DNA of 64,000 nt from Stenotrophomonas sp. SAU14A_NAIMI4_5 (GCF_003086795.1 NZ_CP026003.1:348455-412454); one strand, 5' to 3'; positions 26,401 through 34,713 are shown, counted from the stretch's first letter. Program-made: numbers and translations. Notes: a model not told the origin generated them from the letters alone.

Positions 26401-26476
26401 GCCGCTTTAGCTCAGTTGGTAGAGCAACTGTCTTGTAAACAGTAGGTCATCCGTTCGATTCGGATAAGCGGCACCA
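26401..26476 (+). tRNA. tRNA-Thr (anticodon UGU)
   Basis: The acceptor stem is GCCGCTT paired with AAGCGGC, followed by the encoded ACCA end. The D-arm GCTC-AGTTGGTA-GAGC, the anticodon arm ACTGT-CTTGTAA-ACAGT with anticodon TGT, and a TTCGATT T-loop closed by ATCCG/CGGAT are all intact. It stands alone, with an accessory segment starting directly downstream. Confidence 0.97.
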
Positions 26477-26509
26477 CATCTTCGCGCCTCACGACGCGCT
26501 GTTTGAGCC

Positions 26510-27214
26510 TTAACTCGCACCGTTGAGCCATTTTTCGGCCAGGCGAGGAGCCACAGCGGTTGCCGGACCCCGCAGGTAGGTAAACCCATAGGGAATCCTG
26601 TCCATCTCGAGCGAGACCAGCACTTTCTCGGCTCGGCCGCGCGCAGCCTTGACCAGCGAAGCCGCCGGCTGCACGGCAAGTGATGTGCCTATGACAAGAA
26701 CCTTTGCTGCAGTGGACACGTGCCATCGCGCCTCATCCATGTGCCGCGTTTCCTCCCCGAACCAGACAATGTCAGGCCTGAGCTGAGTGCCGTCCTCGCA
26801 CAGCTGGCCAAGCGAAATCGCAGCGTCCTCGATACGGTAGCGCTTCGGGCTATCCGACGTGCCGCGCGCATAGGCAAGTTGGCCATGCAGATGAATCACG
26901 TTGCTGGAACCAGCGCGTTCGTGAAGCTCATCGACGTTCTGGGTGATCACGACCACTTCAAAGGCCGATTCCAGGGAAGCGATCGCCGAGTGTGCGGCGT
27001 TTGGCAACGCGTTCCATGCCTTCAGGCGACGCTCGTTGTAAAAGGCCAGGACGGCTTCTGGACGAAGCCTCCAACCCTCGGGACTGGCTACCTCCTGCCA
27101 CGAATAGTTGTTCCAGAGACCGTGCGAATCGCGGAATGTAGGCAAGCCGCTTTCCGCGCTCAGGCCGGAGCCAGAGAGAACAACAATTTTGTTTGGCACT
27201 ACGTCAGGTTTCAT
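26510..27214 (-). CDS. Sirtuin (SIR2 family NAD-dependent deacylase) lacking zinc-ribbon cysteines
   Basis: This 234-residue protein shows the NAD-binding GSGLSAESGLPTFRD (14-29), TQNVDELHERAGS (91-103), and catalytic His110 in HLHG. FYNERR (58-63) resembles the Tyr-x-x-Arg motif of CobB/SIRT5-type deacylases. The zinc module between His110 and PDIVWFGE normally has four cysteines; here only Cys139 is present, so the structural zinc is probably lost. The chosen ATG gives the usual family length; upstream in-frame codons are not homologous. It lies just after tRNA-Thr, opposite strand, in lower-G+C DNA, suggesting transfer. Target proteins unknown. Confidence 0.85.
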   Translation of the reverse strand: MKPDVVPNKIVVLSGSGLSAESGLPTFRDSHGLWNNYSWQEVASPEGWRLRPEAVLAFYNERRLKAWNALPNAAHSAIASLESAFEVVVITQNVDELHERAGSSNVIHLHGQLAYARGTSDSPKRYRIEDAAISLGQLCEDGTQLRPDIVWFGEETRHMDEARWHVSTAAKVLVIGTSLAVQPAASLVKAARGRAEKVLVSLEMDRIPYGFTYLRGPATAVAPRLAEKWLNGAS

Positions 27215-27320
27215 GCGGGCGCTCGTCATCTGGCAGTCGGGTATCTGCACCCGGCTATGCAAAACATCCATAGCGCACCGCTGCCGACCAAAGCAAGCTG
27301 GATACTTGCCTGCCTGACCT

Positions 27321-27929
27321 TCAGGATGAAGACAGATCCCGATTGCCAAGCGCCTTGCTGCAGAAGTCCACGGTACGCAGCACACCACCTGCACCCTGAT
27401 ACTTGTCGTCTCCGCAGAACTGCTCTGTGAGGCGACGTCCCAGTCGGCCATTGAAGCTAACGTCCGAAGTATTCAGAAGCGCCTGAGCGCCGACATTGGC
27501 ACCGCCGGCAACGGCTTCCACAAAAGGTTGGTCAACCGAGAGATGAAGGACGTTGCGGTCGAGCATCTCGCCGCCGGATTCCACTTCAATCCTGAGGATG
27601 AAGGTGATGCCGTGATCAGCCGGAATCAGCTTCTTCTTTGCCATCTTCTTGAGTATGGACGTAGCGTTGCTAGCGAATCCATGCAGGATGTCCGACTCGC
27701 GCCAACCGTTGCCCTTGAGCGTCATCACAAGTCGCGGTGGTGTGGCAGACGGTTGAGTATCGACTGCGACAACGTTCGGATGCATTTTCATTAAGAGCGC
27801 AGGATCTATCGGGTTCTCGTGCGACGACTCATCAGCTTCGAAAATTTTTGCCTCGCTGCCCTGAGGAGCTGTCGTGGGGGCACATCCTGCGAGGCCAGCC
27901 AACGCCAGAATCAAGAGTATCTCTTTCAT
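27321..27929 (-). CDS. Lipoprotein of unknown function
   Basis: This 202-residue protein has a lipoprotein signal, MKEILLILALAGLAGC, with the lipobox LAGC and lipidated Cys16. The mature part has strands (RLVMTLKGNGW, ITFILRIEVESGG) and two later cysteines. A GGAG ribosome-binding site precedes the ATG, and an earlier in-frame start is less likely. It is on the same strand as the sirtuin, 106 bp upstream of it, and may be in the same transcript. I do not recognise a family. Confidence 0.7.
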   Translation of the reverse strand: MKEILLILALAGLAGCAPTTAPQGSEAKIFEADESSHENPIDPALLMKMHPNVVAVDTQPSATPPRLVMTLKGNGWRESDILHGFASNATSILKKMAKKKLIPADHGITFILRIEVESGGEMLDRNVLHLSVDQPFVEAVAGGANVGAQALLNTSDVSFNGRLGRRLTEQFCGDDKYQGAGGVLRTVDFCSKALGNRDLSSS

Positions 27930-28177
27930 TTCCAACTCCAATTTACAGTGGTCAGTTCAGTGTGTGGTGACACGCCAAATTAAATCCGAAGTCAGAAGTC
28001 CTGCCAGGGAACGACTGAACGCTGGCGAAGATGCCTAGCGGCGGATGCCATGCTCCATATCCCTTCGCAAGTGCCACGCCAGAAGTGCGCCCGTGGATTG
28101 ATCGATGTCTACGGCATGCAGTGCGCCGACCAAGAAACTCCTCGACCTGAACGCCACCCGACAGCGGGGGTTCGCCA

Positions 28178-28213
28178 GCGCACTTCTCCTACCAACGGGA
28201 AGGAGAAGTGCGC
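28178..28213. repeat. Perfect 13-bp inverted repeat
   Basis: GCGCACTTCTCCT is followed after 10 nt by its exact reverse complement AGGAGAAGTGCGC. No T-run follows on either strand, so it does not look like a simple rho-independent terminator. It could be a REP-type element or a structured RNA. Confidence 0.75.
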
Positions 28214-28523
28214 ATCCGCTTGCGTGGGCGGAGTGAACATCATCTTGCCGCTTCAGGCGCACTGGGGCCACGCGTCTAGATCCGCAGCTTCAATCCAGCC
28301 GACCTTTCCATATCGAGCGAGCGCCCTGCAGGCTAGGGCGAGCGCAAATATTCCTGCAGGTTTGACGATGTACCTCCGGCGGAAGCAATAACGCCTGCAG
28401 CCGCTCGGGCATGGGCAGATGCGTCACGCTGCGCGTGAATCAGTACGAAATTCCTTCGTGTAGATCTTCCGGAGTTCCGGCACACAGGTAGACAACGTCG
28501 TCCTCGCCGATGCGCATTGTGAG

Positions 28524-28546
28524 AAAACCGCCTTGCGGCGTTTTTT
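28524..28546. terminator. Rho-independent terminator, possibly bidirectional
   Basis: An AAAACCGCC-TTG-CGGCG stem is followed by TTTTTT on the + strand; read on the - strand the same bases give a GC stem with a GCAA loop and a GTTTTC tail. It would insulate the toxin-antitoxin pair from upstream transcription. Confidence 0.6.
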
Positions 28547-28684
28547 CGTCCTAAGCCTGTGAATCAACCCGGTGATGCGGCAAAGGAGGAGTCGTGCCGA
28601 CACTGCATATCGGCGCGCTACGCAGCCGGCCAGTCATCAGCAACGCGCTGAAGGAGCTGGCAATACACATCCTCTCTCGCCCTC

Positions 28685-28719
28685 TTGAAAATGCAGCGTG
28701 TGTCCATTATATTGGACAT
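28685..28719 (+). promoter_or_regulatory. Promoter with overlapping palindromic operator of the HigBA-type module
   Basis: TTGAAA (28685-28690) and TATATT (28708-28713) are separated by exactly 17 bp, a near-consensus sigma-70 promoter. The -10 box lies inside the palindrome TGTCCATTATATTGGACA (28701-28718, 6-bp arms). Binding there by the antitoxin would block RNA polymerase, the usual autoregulation of such pairs. The expected transcription start falls on or next to the toxin's GTG. Confidence 0.7.
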
Positions 28720-29010
28720 GTGGCGAGGATCCAGACCACCTCCGAGTTCAATGACTGGTTCGGCAGCCTGCGTGACAAGCAAGGACGCCAGCGCATCTCC
28801 GTGCGCATCACCCGGCTGGCACAGGGAAATCCTGGGCAGCACCGTTCACTAGGCGGTGGCCTGCAGGAACTCAAGATCGATTTCGGGCCTGGCTACCGGG
28901 TCTACTTCACAGAGCGGGCGGGCATCACCTACATCCTGCTGTGCGGAGGCGACAAAGACAGCCAGTCCCGGGATATCGAGCGCGCTCGCGAACTGGCGAG
29001 CCGGCTCTGA
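28720..29010 (+). CDS. HigB-like toxin (RelE/ParE superfamily addiction module killer protein)
   Basis: This 96-residue protein has the family pattern: FNDWFGSLRDKQGRQRI at the start, GGGLQELKIDFGPGYRVYFTE and YILLCGGDKDSQSRDIERA (given in parts). Members act as mRNA interferases at the ribosome. I chose the GTG because it aligns with the N-termini of known relatives and falls right after the promoter; the frame is open 42 codons upstream but would cross the promoter. The antitoxin gene follows after 50 bp, toxin first as in higBA. Confidence 0.85.
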   Translation: MARIQTTSEFNDWFGSLRDKQGRQRISVRITRLAQGNPGQHRSLGGGLQELKIDFGPGYRVYFTERAGITYILLCGGDKDSQSRDIERARELASRL

Positions 29011-29060
29011 TTCCACACTCTTCCACACGCTGCATGCGACATCAGACAAGGCAGGCTGCC

Positions 29061-29435
29061 ATGAAAAAAACATTGGAACTGCATGACTGGGACGCGGCTG
29101 AACACCTGCACGACAACCAGGACATCGTCCACTTCATTGAGGCCGCGCTCGAGGAGGCGCCCGACGATGCGGCATTCATTGCATCGGTGCTGGGTGTCGT
29201 GGCACGAGCGCGCAACATTGCTGATCTCGCGCGCACTACCGGCATCGCCCGCGAGACCTTGTACAAGATGCTGCGTGGTGAAGGAAATCCCACCATGGGC
29301 AATCTGAGCAAGCTGGCCAAGTCGCTGGGGTTTCGATTGAGCCTTGTGCCGATCGATGGCAACGGCAAGCCAGCAAAATCCAAACCGAAGCCTGCCCGCA
29401 AAGCAGGCAAGCCGGCGGCAAAGAACGTCGCCTGA
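29061..29435 (+). CDS. HigA-like antitoxin with helix-turn-helix
   Basis: This 124-residue protein starts MKKTLELHDWDAAEHLHD. It has a helix-turn-helix at about 55-95 (IADLARTTGIARETLYKMLRG, then NLSKLAKSLGF) and a lysine/proline/alanine-rich C-terminal tail. It is of the 'addiction module antidote' type that pairs with the HigB-like toxin upstream, neutralises it and represses the operon, probably at the palindrome in the promoter. The basic tail is longer than usual and may bind nucleic acid. Confidence 0.85.
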   Translation: MKKTLELHDWDAAEHLHDNQDIVHFIEAALEEAPDDAAFIASVLGVVARARNIADLARTTGIARETLYKMLRGEGNPTMGNLSKLAKSLGFRLSLVPIDGNGKPAKSKPKPARKAGKPAAKNVA

Positions 29436-29446
29436 GTTTGCAGGGC

Positions 29447-29851
29447 TCACCCAGCCCGCGACTGCAGCGCCACGTACTCGGCCAGGCCCCGGCAGGCCAG
29501 CATCAGTCCTTCGCGCGAGCCGTCGCCGATATCGTCTTTCTCCTCGCCATCCACGCGCACGCGTTCGGTGGCGTGGTAAAGCTCCAGCAGCGACACCAGG
29601 CCGGTGGCGGCGCGATCCCGGCGCGCGTTGGCGACGGCCTCGCCGGGTGTGCCGACCGGGCCATGCCATGGCTGTCCGTCGGCCGTATCGCCGGCCGCGA
29701 TCTGCTGCAGGCAGCTGCGCAGGGTGATGGAGGAGGGCGCTTCGTTGGCGGCAGCGAAGGCGGCTTCCAGCGGTTGGGCCAGTTCGGGCGGCAGGCGGGT
29801 GATGGCGTCACCGAGCGTGGCGGCCAGATACGGGTGGCGGGATTTGGACAT
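29447..29851 (-). CDS. Conserved-looking hypothetical protein
   Basis: This 134-residue, mostly helical, acidic protein begins MSKSRHPYLAATLGDAITRL and ends CRGLAEYVALQSRAG. There is no signal peptide or membrane segment. It converges with the antitoxin gene (11-bp gap). A long structured inverted repeat lies 57 bp upstream of its ATG and could form its 5' leader. I do not recognise the family. Confidence 0.6.
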   Translation of the reverse strand: MSKSRHPYLAATLGDAITRLPPELAQPLEAAFAAANEAPSSITLRSCLQQIAAGDTADGQPWHGPVGTPGEAVANARRDRAATGLVSLLELYHATERVRVDGEEKDDIGDGSREGLMLACRGLAEYVALQSRAG

Positions 29852-29907
29852 GCGGGCATCCTCAACGGGAACGGAGGTGCCACCGGCGAAGGTGGCAGGC
29901 GATGCGT

Positions 29908-30060
29908 GGCTTCCAAGACCGTATCGAAGAGCCGGCGGGCACGAAGCCCCCACGCACCGCCCGCCATAACGCCGCAGACGGATTGCCAGCCGGCGTCGTC
30001 CACAACCTGACGACGCCGACTGACAAGCGTAAACATCTTCGATACACGGGCTTGGAAGTC
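29908..30060. ncRNA. Structured inverted-repeat element, possible noncoding RNA
   Basis: An outer pair, GGCTTCCAAGACCGTATCG at 29908 and its near-complement ending at 30060, can form a stem of about 22 bp. Inside are two further stems: GGCGGGC/GCCCGCC (29934-29940 with 29959-29965), and GCCGGCGTCGTC/GACGACGCCGAC (29989-30000 with 30009-30020). This three-stem layout resembles structured RNAs such as phage C4-type antisense RNAs, but I cannot assign it. The DNA from 30061 to 30347 shows no gene. Confidence 0.55.
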
Positions 30061-30347
30061 CCGGCTACCCGATGCAGGCAGCAATTCATCTTGGGCACGC
30101 CAAGTCGTGACGCACCAATCAATTGTTCTGATGAATTCGCCGTTCCCGAAAGAAAGAATGAATTATCGCGATTGGCTTGTTTCGCTCGTCTTCTAGGCAG
30201 AAACGACAATTCGCGCGGGCGTGATCGCAATGCGCTGGCGCAAGCGACTACACCACCACTCTGAAGGCCAATCGGTACCTGCACTGCAAAGCAGCCTTAA
30301 CCGCCGTGCCGTACCTCGCACACAATCCGCGCAGCACCAAGCACGCC

Positions 30348-31283
30348 TCAGCGCTGCCCGCTATCGCCCGGCACCAGATGTCGCCACGGGAACACGTTCC
30401 GCGCGAAATGGCTGACGTAACCGCCCATGCCCGCCTGGATGGCCATGAACTGCAGGCCCGGCCGCATCGCCTGCAGTGCCTGCAACTGCGCCGGCGACAG
30501 CGCGCTGTTACGCAGACGGAAGCTGTGCACCGGTGCGAACGCGTCACTGGCGAACAGACGCTCGTAGGCGGCGAACGGCGTCACCGCATCGGATTCGCGC
30601 TCATCGGCCCAGGTGCACTGCAGTTCGGTGGACTCGCTGAAATCCAGCAGGCCCAGTGCGGGCAGATTGCGCGATGCAGCCAGGTGTTCGATGAAGCGCT
30701 GGGTATCACTGCCCGGGCCGATCTGCAGGATGTTCAGATGCGGCAGCGGCACATCGAAGAAGGTGGCATCGGGGGCGTTGGGCACCACCAGTTCGGTCAG
30801 ATACGTCGTACGGCCGGCGAAGCGGGCGATCTCGCCAGCCTCTTTCCTGATCGGGCCCGCGCGCTGGATCAGCGAGGCATTGTGGTGCTCCGGTGCGGTG
30901 GGCGTGACCACCAGTGAACGCAGGCGCGGGAACTGCACGTTGCTGTCCAGCAGGGCAGTGAACTCCCATTCGCGGCTGCCATTCGCGCCTTCATCCCCAC
31001 CGGTGAAGCGCAGCGACATGACTGCCGCGGCCACGCACGGATCGGACAGGCAGGCCAGCGTCCATTCGAACGGCGCGTCCCACGGGTCGCCGAAAAACTC
31101 CACGTGCAGGCCGCCGTACAACGGGGCCACGGTCAGGCGTGTCTGCAGTGCCGACCACAGCGGCCCGGCGGGGTCGGCGATGTCCAGGTCGTACTCGCAG
31201 GCCGTCTCCAGGCTGAAGGCGTGGATGCGTTGCTGCAGTTCCAGCAGCGACTGCTGGGCACGTTCGAAGTCAGGTGCGGCCAT
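30348..31283 (-). CDS. Leucine-rich-repeat-like protein of unknown function
   Basis: This 311-residue cytoplasmic protein has several LxxLxLxxN/F-type segments (FPRLRSLVVTPTAPE, LTELVVPNAPD, LPHLNILQIGPG, LPALGLLDFSEST, VHSFRLRNSALSPAQLQ), spaced like leucine-rich repeats, in the C-terminal two thirds. The N-terminal part has no recognised domain. The start MAAPDFERAQQ is preferred to an in-frame position 31 codons upstream. LRR proteins usually bind other proteins, but no target can be named. Confidence 0.65.
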   Translation of the reverse strand: MAAPDFERAQQSLLELQQRIHAFSLETACEYDLDIADPAGPLWSALQTRLTVAPLYGGLHVEFFGDPWDAPFEWTLACLSDPCVAAAVMSLRFTGGDEGANGSREWEFTALLDSNVQFPRLRSLVVTPTAPEHHNASLIQRAGPIRKEAGEIARFAGRTTYLTELVVPNAPDATFFDVPLPHLNILQIGPGSDTQRFIEHLAASRNLPALGLLDFSESTELQCTWADERESDAVTPFAAYERLFASDAFAPVHSFRLRNSALSPAQLQALQAMRPGLQFMAIQAGMGGYVSHFARNVFPWRHLVPGDSGQR

Positions 31284-31444
31284 GGCAGGTAATCGATCAT
31301 CCGTGGGTGAGCCGGGATGATAGCCCCGGTCCTGCAGGTTCGGCAGCGCCGTCCCCGTCTTCATGACGCTCCTCACGAACCGCCCTCCCGGTCCCGTCGC
31401 ATACTGTCGCTATCAGCCCGTCCGGGCCACTTCGGGAATCGATC

Positions 31445-32218
31445 ATGCGCCGCCACGCTGTTTCCCTTGCCGCTGCACTGCTGTGCTCCGCCTTCGCGGC
31501 CCCGGCCATGGCCGCCGTGCCCTTCTTCAACGCCAGCTGCCCCGGTGGCCTGGATGTGCACGCCGACGAGGGCGGCCCGGTGTACGTGCAGGGGCGCGAG
31601 GCGGCGCTGAAGCGCTTCAACGACCGCTATTTCGAAGCGCGCGACGCGCAGAGCGGGGTGACGCTGTCGATCACCACCGGTGACGACGGTGCGCCGCAGA
31701 TCAGCTACACCGGCCGGGGCGGCGCCAATGGCATCTGCCAGGTCAGCGGCGGCGGCGGCGCGCCCGTGGCAGGCGAGCGGCATGACCACCGCCGCCACGA
31801 TGACAGTGACGACGAAGGTGCGGCGCTGCCGCGCGAAGTCACCTGCGAGTCCACCGACCAGCGCCAGGTGTTGTGCGAGATGGACACGCGCGGCAACGTG
31901 GAAGTCGCCCGCCAGATCAGCCACACCCGCTGCGAGCAGGGCCAGAACTGGGGCCTGTCGCGGCATTCGGTGTGGGTGAACGGCGGCTGCCGCGCGGTGT
32001 TCCGCAATACCTCGCGCGCTGCGTACGCGGCGCCCAGCGGCGGCACTGCGCTGGGGTCGTGCAACACGCGCAAGGGCGCACACGGCACGCTGGTGACCCA
32101 GGTACCGGTGGGCAGCGACTACCAGGAACTGATCATCGATTACCCCGATGGACGGTTCCTGTGCATGCTGCGCAACAACGGTGAAGTGCAGAGTGTGACC
32201 CCGGTGCGCCGCCGCTGA
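31445..32218 (+). CDS. Secreted DUF3011-domain protein
   Basis: This 257-residue protein has a signal peptide (to about AMAA, residue 24). Its C-terminal half carries the DUF3011 pattern: VTCESTDQRQVLCEMD, RQISHTRCEQGQNWGLSRHSVWV (given in part) and GGCRAVF, with conserved cysteines and tryptophans that suggest disulphide-bonded strands. A His/Asp-rich stretch (HDHRRHDDSDDE) sits in the linker and might bind metal. The protein is exported to the periplasm or outside. The function is unknown. Confidence 0.75.
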   Translation: MRRHAVSLAAALLCSAFAAPAMAAVPFFNASCPGGLDVHADEGGPVYVQGREAALKRFNDRYFEARDAQSGVTLSITTGDDGAPQISYTGRGGANGICQVSGGGGAPVAGERHDHRRHDDSDDEGAALPREVTCESTDQRQVLCEMDTRGNVEVARQISHTRCEQGQNWGLSRHSVWVNGGCRAVFRNTSRAAYAAPSGGTALGSCNTRKGAHGTLVTQVPVGSDYQELIIDYPDGRFLCMLRNNGEVQSVTPVRRR

Positions 32219-32229
32219 GTGCCAGACTG

Positions 32230-32250
32230 CCCCGGCGCGGTGTGCCGGGG
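32230..32250 (+). terminator. Hairpin after the DUF3011 gene
   Basis: A 7-bp stem CCCCGGC/GCCGGGG lies 11 bp after the stop codon. There is no proper T-run, so this is a weak terminator candidate. Confidence 0.4.
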
Positions 32251-32310
32251 TCTGTGGCCGGTGGTGGCCGGCGCTATTGTCCTGTTACACACTGCGGCGG
32301 CGCGGGAATG

Positions 32311-32766
32311 TCACTGCTGTTCTACGGGATCGCTACCCTTTTTGTAGGTATACCCGGTGACGCTCCACCCGCCGCCATGACCGGACGATGGTGCGACCCA
32401 CGTAAATTCCCAGGACTGTACAGAGCCATCAGGGAGTATGTTTTCTACTCTATAGATCTCACCCGGAACGCCCTCGGTGGGCAGCTTCCCCGGGATCGAG
32501 TCATTGTAGCTTGCAGATGCCCGACCTACTGATATCACACTGTGCTCGACGTGCACCGTGCCATAGCCCAGCGGTGCGAATGCAGGGCGGACATTCTGAG
32601 TGACCCACTCAAGGACGTGCCGTGCGTCAGTGCTCTGCTTGGAAAACTCTTCGGAAACGACGGTATGGGTGATGCGCGGCGAGGCTGCCGTTGCAACGGT
32701 GGGGACAATCGTCGCGAGGGCAATTGTCAGCGCTACGAGCCCATTGATCCTGCACTTCATCAGCAT
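32311..32766 (-). CDS. Secreted hypothetical protein
   Basis: This 151-residue protein begins MLMKCRINGLVALTIALATI with a signal peptide ending near TAASP. The mature part contains HVLEWVTQNVRPAFAPLGYG and ends in strands around SWEFTWVAPS. A GGAG box five bases before the first ATG supports the start; a second ATG is two codons later. Base composition is lower in G+C than neighbouring genes, suggesting transfer. No family recognised. Confidence 0.6.
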   Translation of the reverse strand: MLMKCRINGLVALTIALATIVPTVATAASPRITHTVVSEEFSKQSTDARHVLEWVTQNVRPAFAPLGYGTVHVEHSVISVGRASASYNDSIPGKLPTEGVPGEIYRVENILPDGSVQSWEFTWVAPSSGHGGGWSVTGYTYKKGSDPVEQQ

Positions 32767-33038
32767 TGCTTCTCCGGTTCTGCATGAAAGAAAGGTGCAC
32801 CGATAATCAAGGTGCCAATGCAGAGTTGCGTCGCGAAAGATAATGAACAAGAGGCGATCGCGACTCACATGTGACGTCGGTAAATAAAGTCCGGAGCTCC
32901 GCATGGCCCAGAGTGGGTTTATCTGACCCCAGATTCCCTTTGGGCTGGCAGATCATCCGATTCCCTGCTGCACCGCCGCGAGTGGTGTCACATCCCTCTG
33001 GCTAGACTGTGCTTCTTTTTCGTCTGCAGGAGGCACCC

Positions 33039-33959
33039 ATGGCCCACCCCATTTCCGTCACCCTGATCGGCGTGCCCACCGACGTGGGCGCGGGCCATCG
33101 TGGTGCGCGGCTTGGCCCGGAAGCCCTGCGCGTGGCCGGCCTGCCGGAGGCGCTGGAGGCGCGCGGCGTGGACGTGCGCGACCTGGGCAACCTGGATGGC
33201 CCGCGCAACCCCTGGACCTCGCCAGTGCAGGGCTACCGCCACCTGGACGAGGTGGTGGCCTGGAACCGCGCCCTGATGGACGCCAGCTACGCTGAACTGC
33301 AGGCCGGGCGCATGCCGATCATGCTGGGCGGCGACCATTGCCTGGGCATCGGCTCGATCACCGCCGTCGCCCGCTGGTGCCGCGAACAGGGCAAGACCCT
33401 GCGCGTGCTGTGGCTGGATGCGCATTCGGATTTCAACACCAGCGATGTCACCCCGTCGGGCAACATCCATGGCATGCCGGTGGCCTGCCTGTGCGGTCTC
33501 GGCCCGGACGCGCTGACCCAGCTGGGCGGCAGCAGCCCGGCCATCACCCCGGCGCAGATGCACCAGATCGGCATCCGTTCGGTGGACCCGGACGAGAAGC
33601 GCCTGATCAAGACCCACAAGGTCGATGTCTACGACATGCGCTACATCGACGAGAACGGCATGAAGCGCGCCGTGGAAGCGGCGCTGGCCGGCATCGACGG
33701 GAACACGCACCTGCACGTCAGCTTCGACGTGGACTTCCTCGACCCGAGCATCGCCCCGGGCGTGGGCACCACCGTGCCGGGCGGGGTGAACTACCGCGAG
33801 GCGCAACTGGTGATGGAGATGATTGCCGACAGTGGCCGCATGGGCTCGTTGGACATCGTTGAACTGAACCCGCTGCTGGACACGCAGAATGCGACCGCCG
33901 AGCTGGCCGTGGACCTGGTGGAGAGCCTGTTCGGCAAGTCCACGCTGATGCGCGACTGA
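33039..33959 (+). CDS. rocF: Arginase
   Basis: This 306-residue enzyme hydrolyses arginine to ornithine and urea. The binuclear manganese site is visible: GGDHCLGIG with the first His, DAHSDFN, and SFDVDFLDPS with the paired aspartates. The length is typical of bacterial arginases. A GCAGGAGG ribosome-binding site stands before the chosen ATG. It is monocistronic. Confidence 0.94.
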   Translation: MAHPISVTLIGVPTDVGAGHRGARLGPEALRVAGLPEALEARGVDVRDLGNLDGPRNPWTSPVQGYRHLDEVVAWNRALMDASYAELQAGRMPIMLGGDHCLGIGSITAVARWCREQGKTLRVLWLDAHSDFNTSDVTPSGNIHGMPVACLCGLGPDALTQLGGSSPAITPAQMHQIGIRSVDPDEKRLIKTHKVDVYDMRYIDENGMKRAVEAALAGIDGNTHLHVSFDVDFLDPSIAPGVGTTVPGGVNYREAQLVMEMIADSGRMGSLDIVELNPLLDTQNATAELAVDLVESLFGKSTLMRD

Positions 33960-34110
33960 GGCCGGCGACCTTCGCCTGAATGGCGTGTGGGCCTGTTCAC
34001 ACTCGCTGCACGCGGCAGACGCCAGATTGCACTTCACGCAAGGCCATTCCACCGTGGCAATGGCCAAGCGCGATGAAAACCATGTAGTGGCGAACCCCAG
34101 GAGAAAACCC

Positions 34111-34248
34111 ATGAAGCGTGTAGTTGCCCTGATGCTGTTGTCGATGTTCTCGGTGGCCATGCTGGCTGGCTGCAACACTGTTGCCGGCGCCGGCAAGGAT
34201 GTGCAGAAGGCTGGCCAGTCGGTTGAGGATGCCGCCAAGGGCAACTGA
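34111..34248 (+). CDS. Entericidin-like small lipoprotein
   Basis: The protein has 45 residues: MKRVVALMLLSMFSVAMLAGC with lipobox LAGC, then the entericidin pattern NTVAGAGKDVQKAGQSVEDAA. Entericidins are membrane-associated lipoproteins linked to stationary-phase stress and cell lysis. A CAGGAG site precedes the ATG. A terminator follows 25 bp after the stop. Confidence 0.88.
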   Translation: MKRVVALMLLSMFSVAMLAGCNTVAGAGKDVQKAGQSVEDAAKGN

Positions 34249-34273
34249 GCCCGGGGTGGTGCCGAATGTAAGA

Positions 34274-34304
34274 GGCCGGGACACTGTCCCGGCCTTTTTC
34301 TTTT
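34274..34304 (+). terminator. Rho-independent terminator after the entericidin-like gene
   Basis: GGCCGGGACA-CT-GTCCCGGCC (perfect 7+ bp G/C-rich stem) is followed by TTTTTCTTTT. Confidence 0.9.
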
Positions 34305-34448
34305 CGCATTTCGCGCAGACGAGCTCGTCGGTAGTGAATCATTCAAGCAGGTGAGCATGCCTTTCATTGCAGGTTGACTGTCGATCAACAGCCGGTGCGC
34401 GAAGCTGGAACCACGGTAAGAACGCCGTTGCAACCAAGGGTTCCAGCA

Positions 34449-34670
34449 ATGAACAAAGACATCATTTCCGGCAAGTGGTCGCAGCTCAAGGGCAAGGCCC
34501 AGGCCAAGTGGGGCGATCTGACCAACGACGATTTCGATGTGGCCGAGGGCAACGCCGAATACCTGGCGGGCCGTCTGCAGGAACGCTATGGCTGGGCCAA
34601 GGACCGTGCCGAGAAGGAAGTGCACGAGTTCTCCGACAGCGTCCGCAAGGATTATCCGGACTTCAAGTAA
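34449..34670 (+). CDS. CsbD-family stress-response protein
   Basis: This 73-residue protein starts [28 protein letters not shown] and reads on with a [18 protein letters not shown] repeat (quoted in parts), matching CsbD/YjbJ proteins that accumulate under general stress. It is small, highly charged and helical, with no signal peptide. It follows the entericidin-like gene after a terminator, so it has its own promoter. The biochemical role of CsbD proteins is not established. Confidence 0.88.
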   Translation: MNKDIISGKWSQLKGKAQAKWGDLTNDDFDVAEGNAEYLAGRLQERYGWAKDRAEKEVHEFSDSVRKDYPDFK

Positions 34671-34713
34671 AAGTCCGTCGCGCTTCCCCCACAGCGCGCC
34701 CCCACAGCCCGGC

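Larger units (their letters stand above)
27930..28684. other. Gene-poor spacer in the accessory segment
   Basis: No gene can be supported here. Short open frames overlap on both strands near 28035-28391, but none resembles a protein family. The stretch holds a perfect 13-bp inverted repeat and a terminator-like hairpin, listed separately. The rest may be remnants of lost genes. Confidence 0.5.

Noticed and set aside
28035..28391. Overlapping short open frames on both strands
   Set aside because: They contradict each other, have no signal or domain and are interrupted by the 13-bp inverted repeat.
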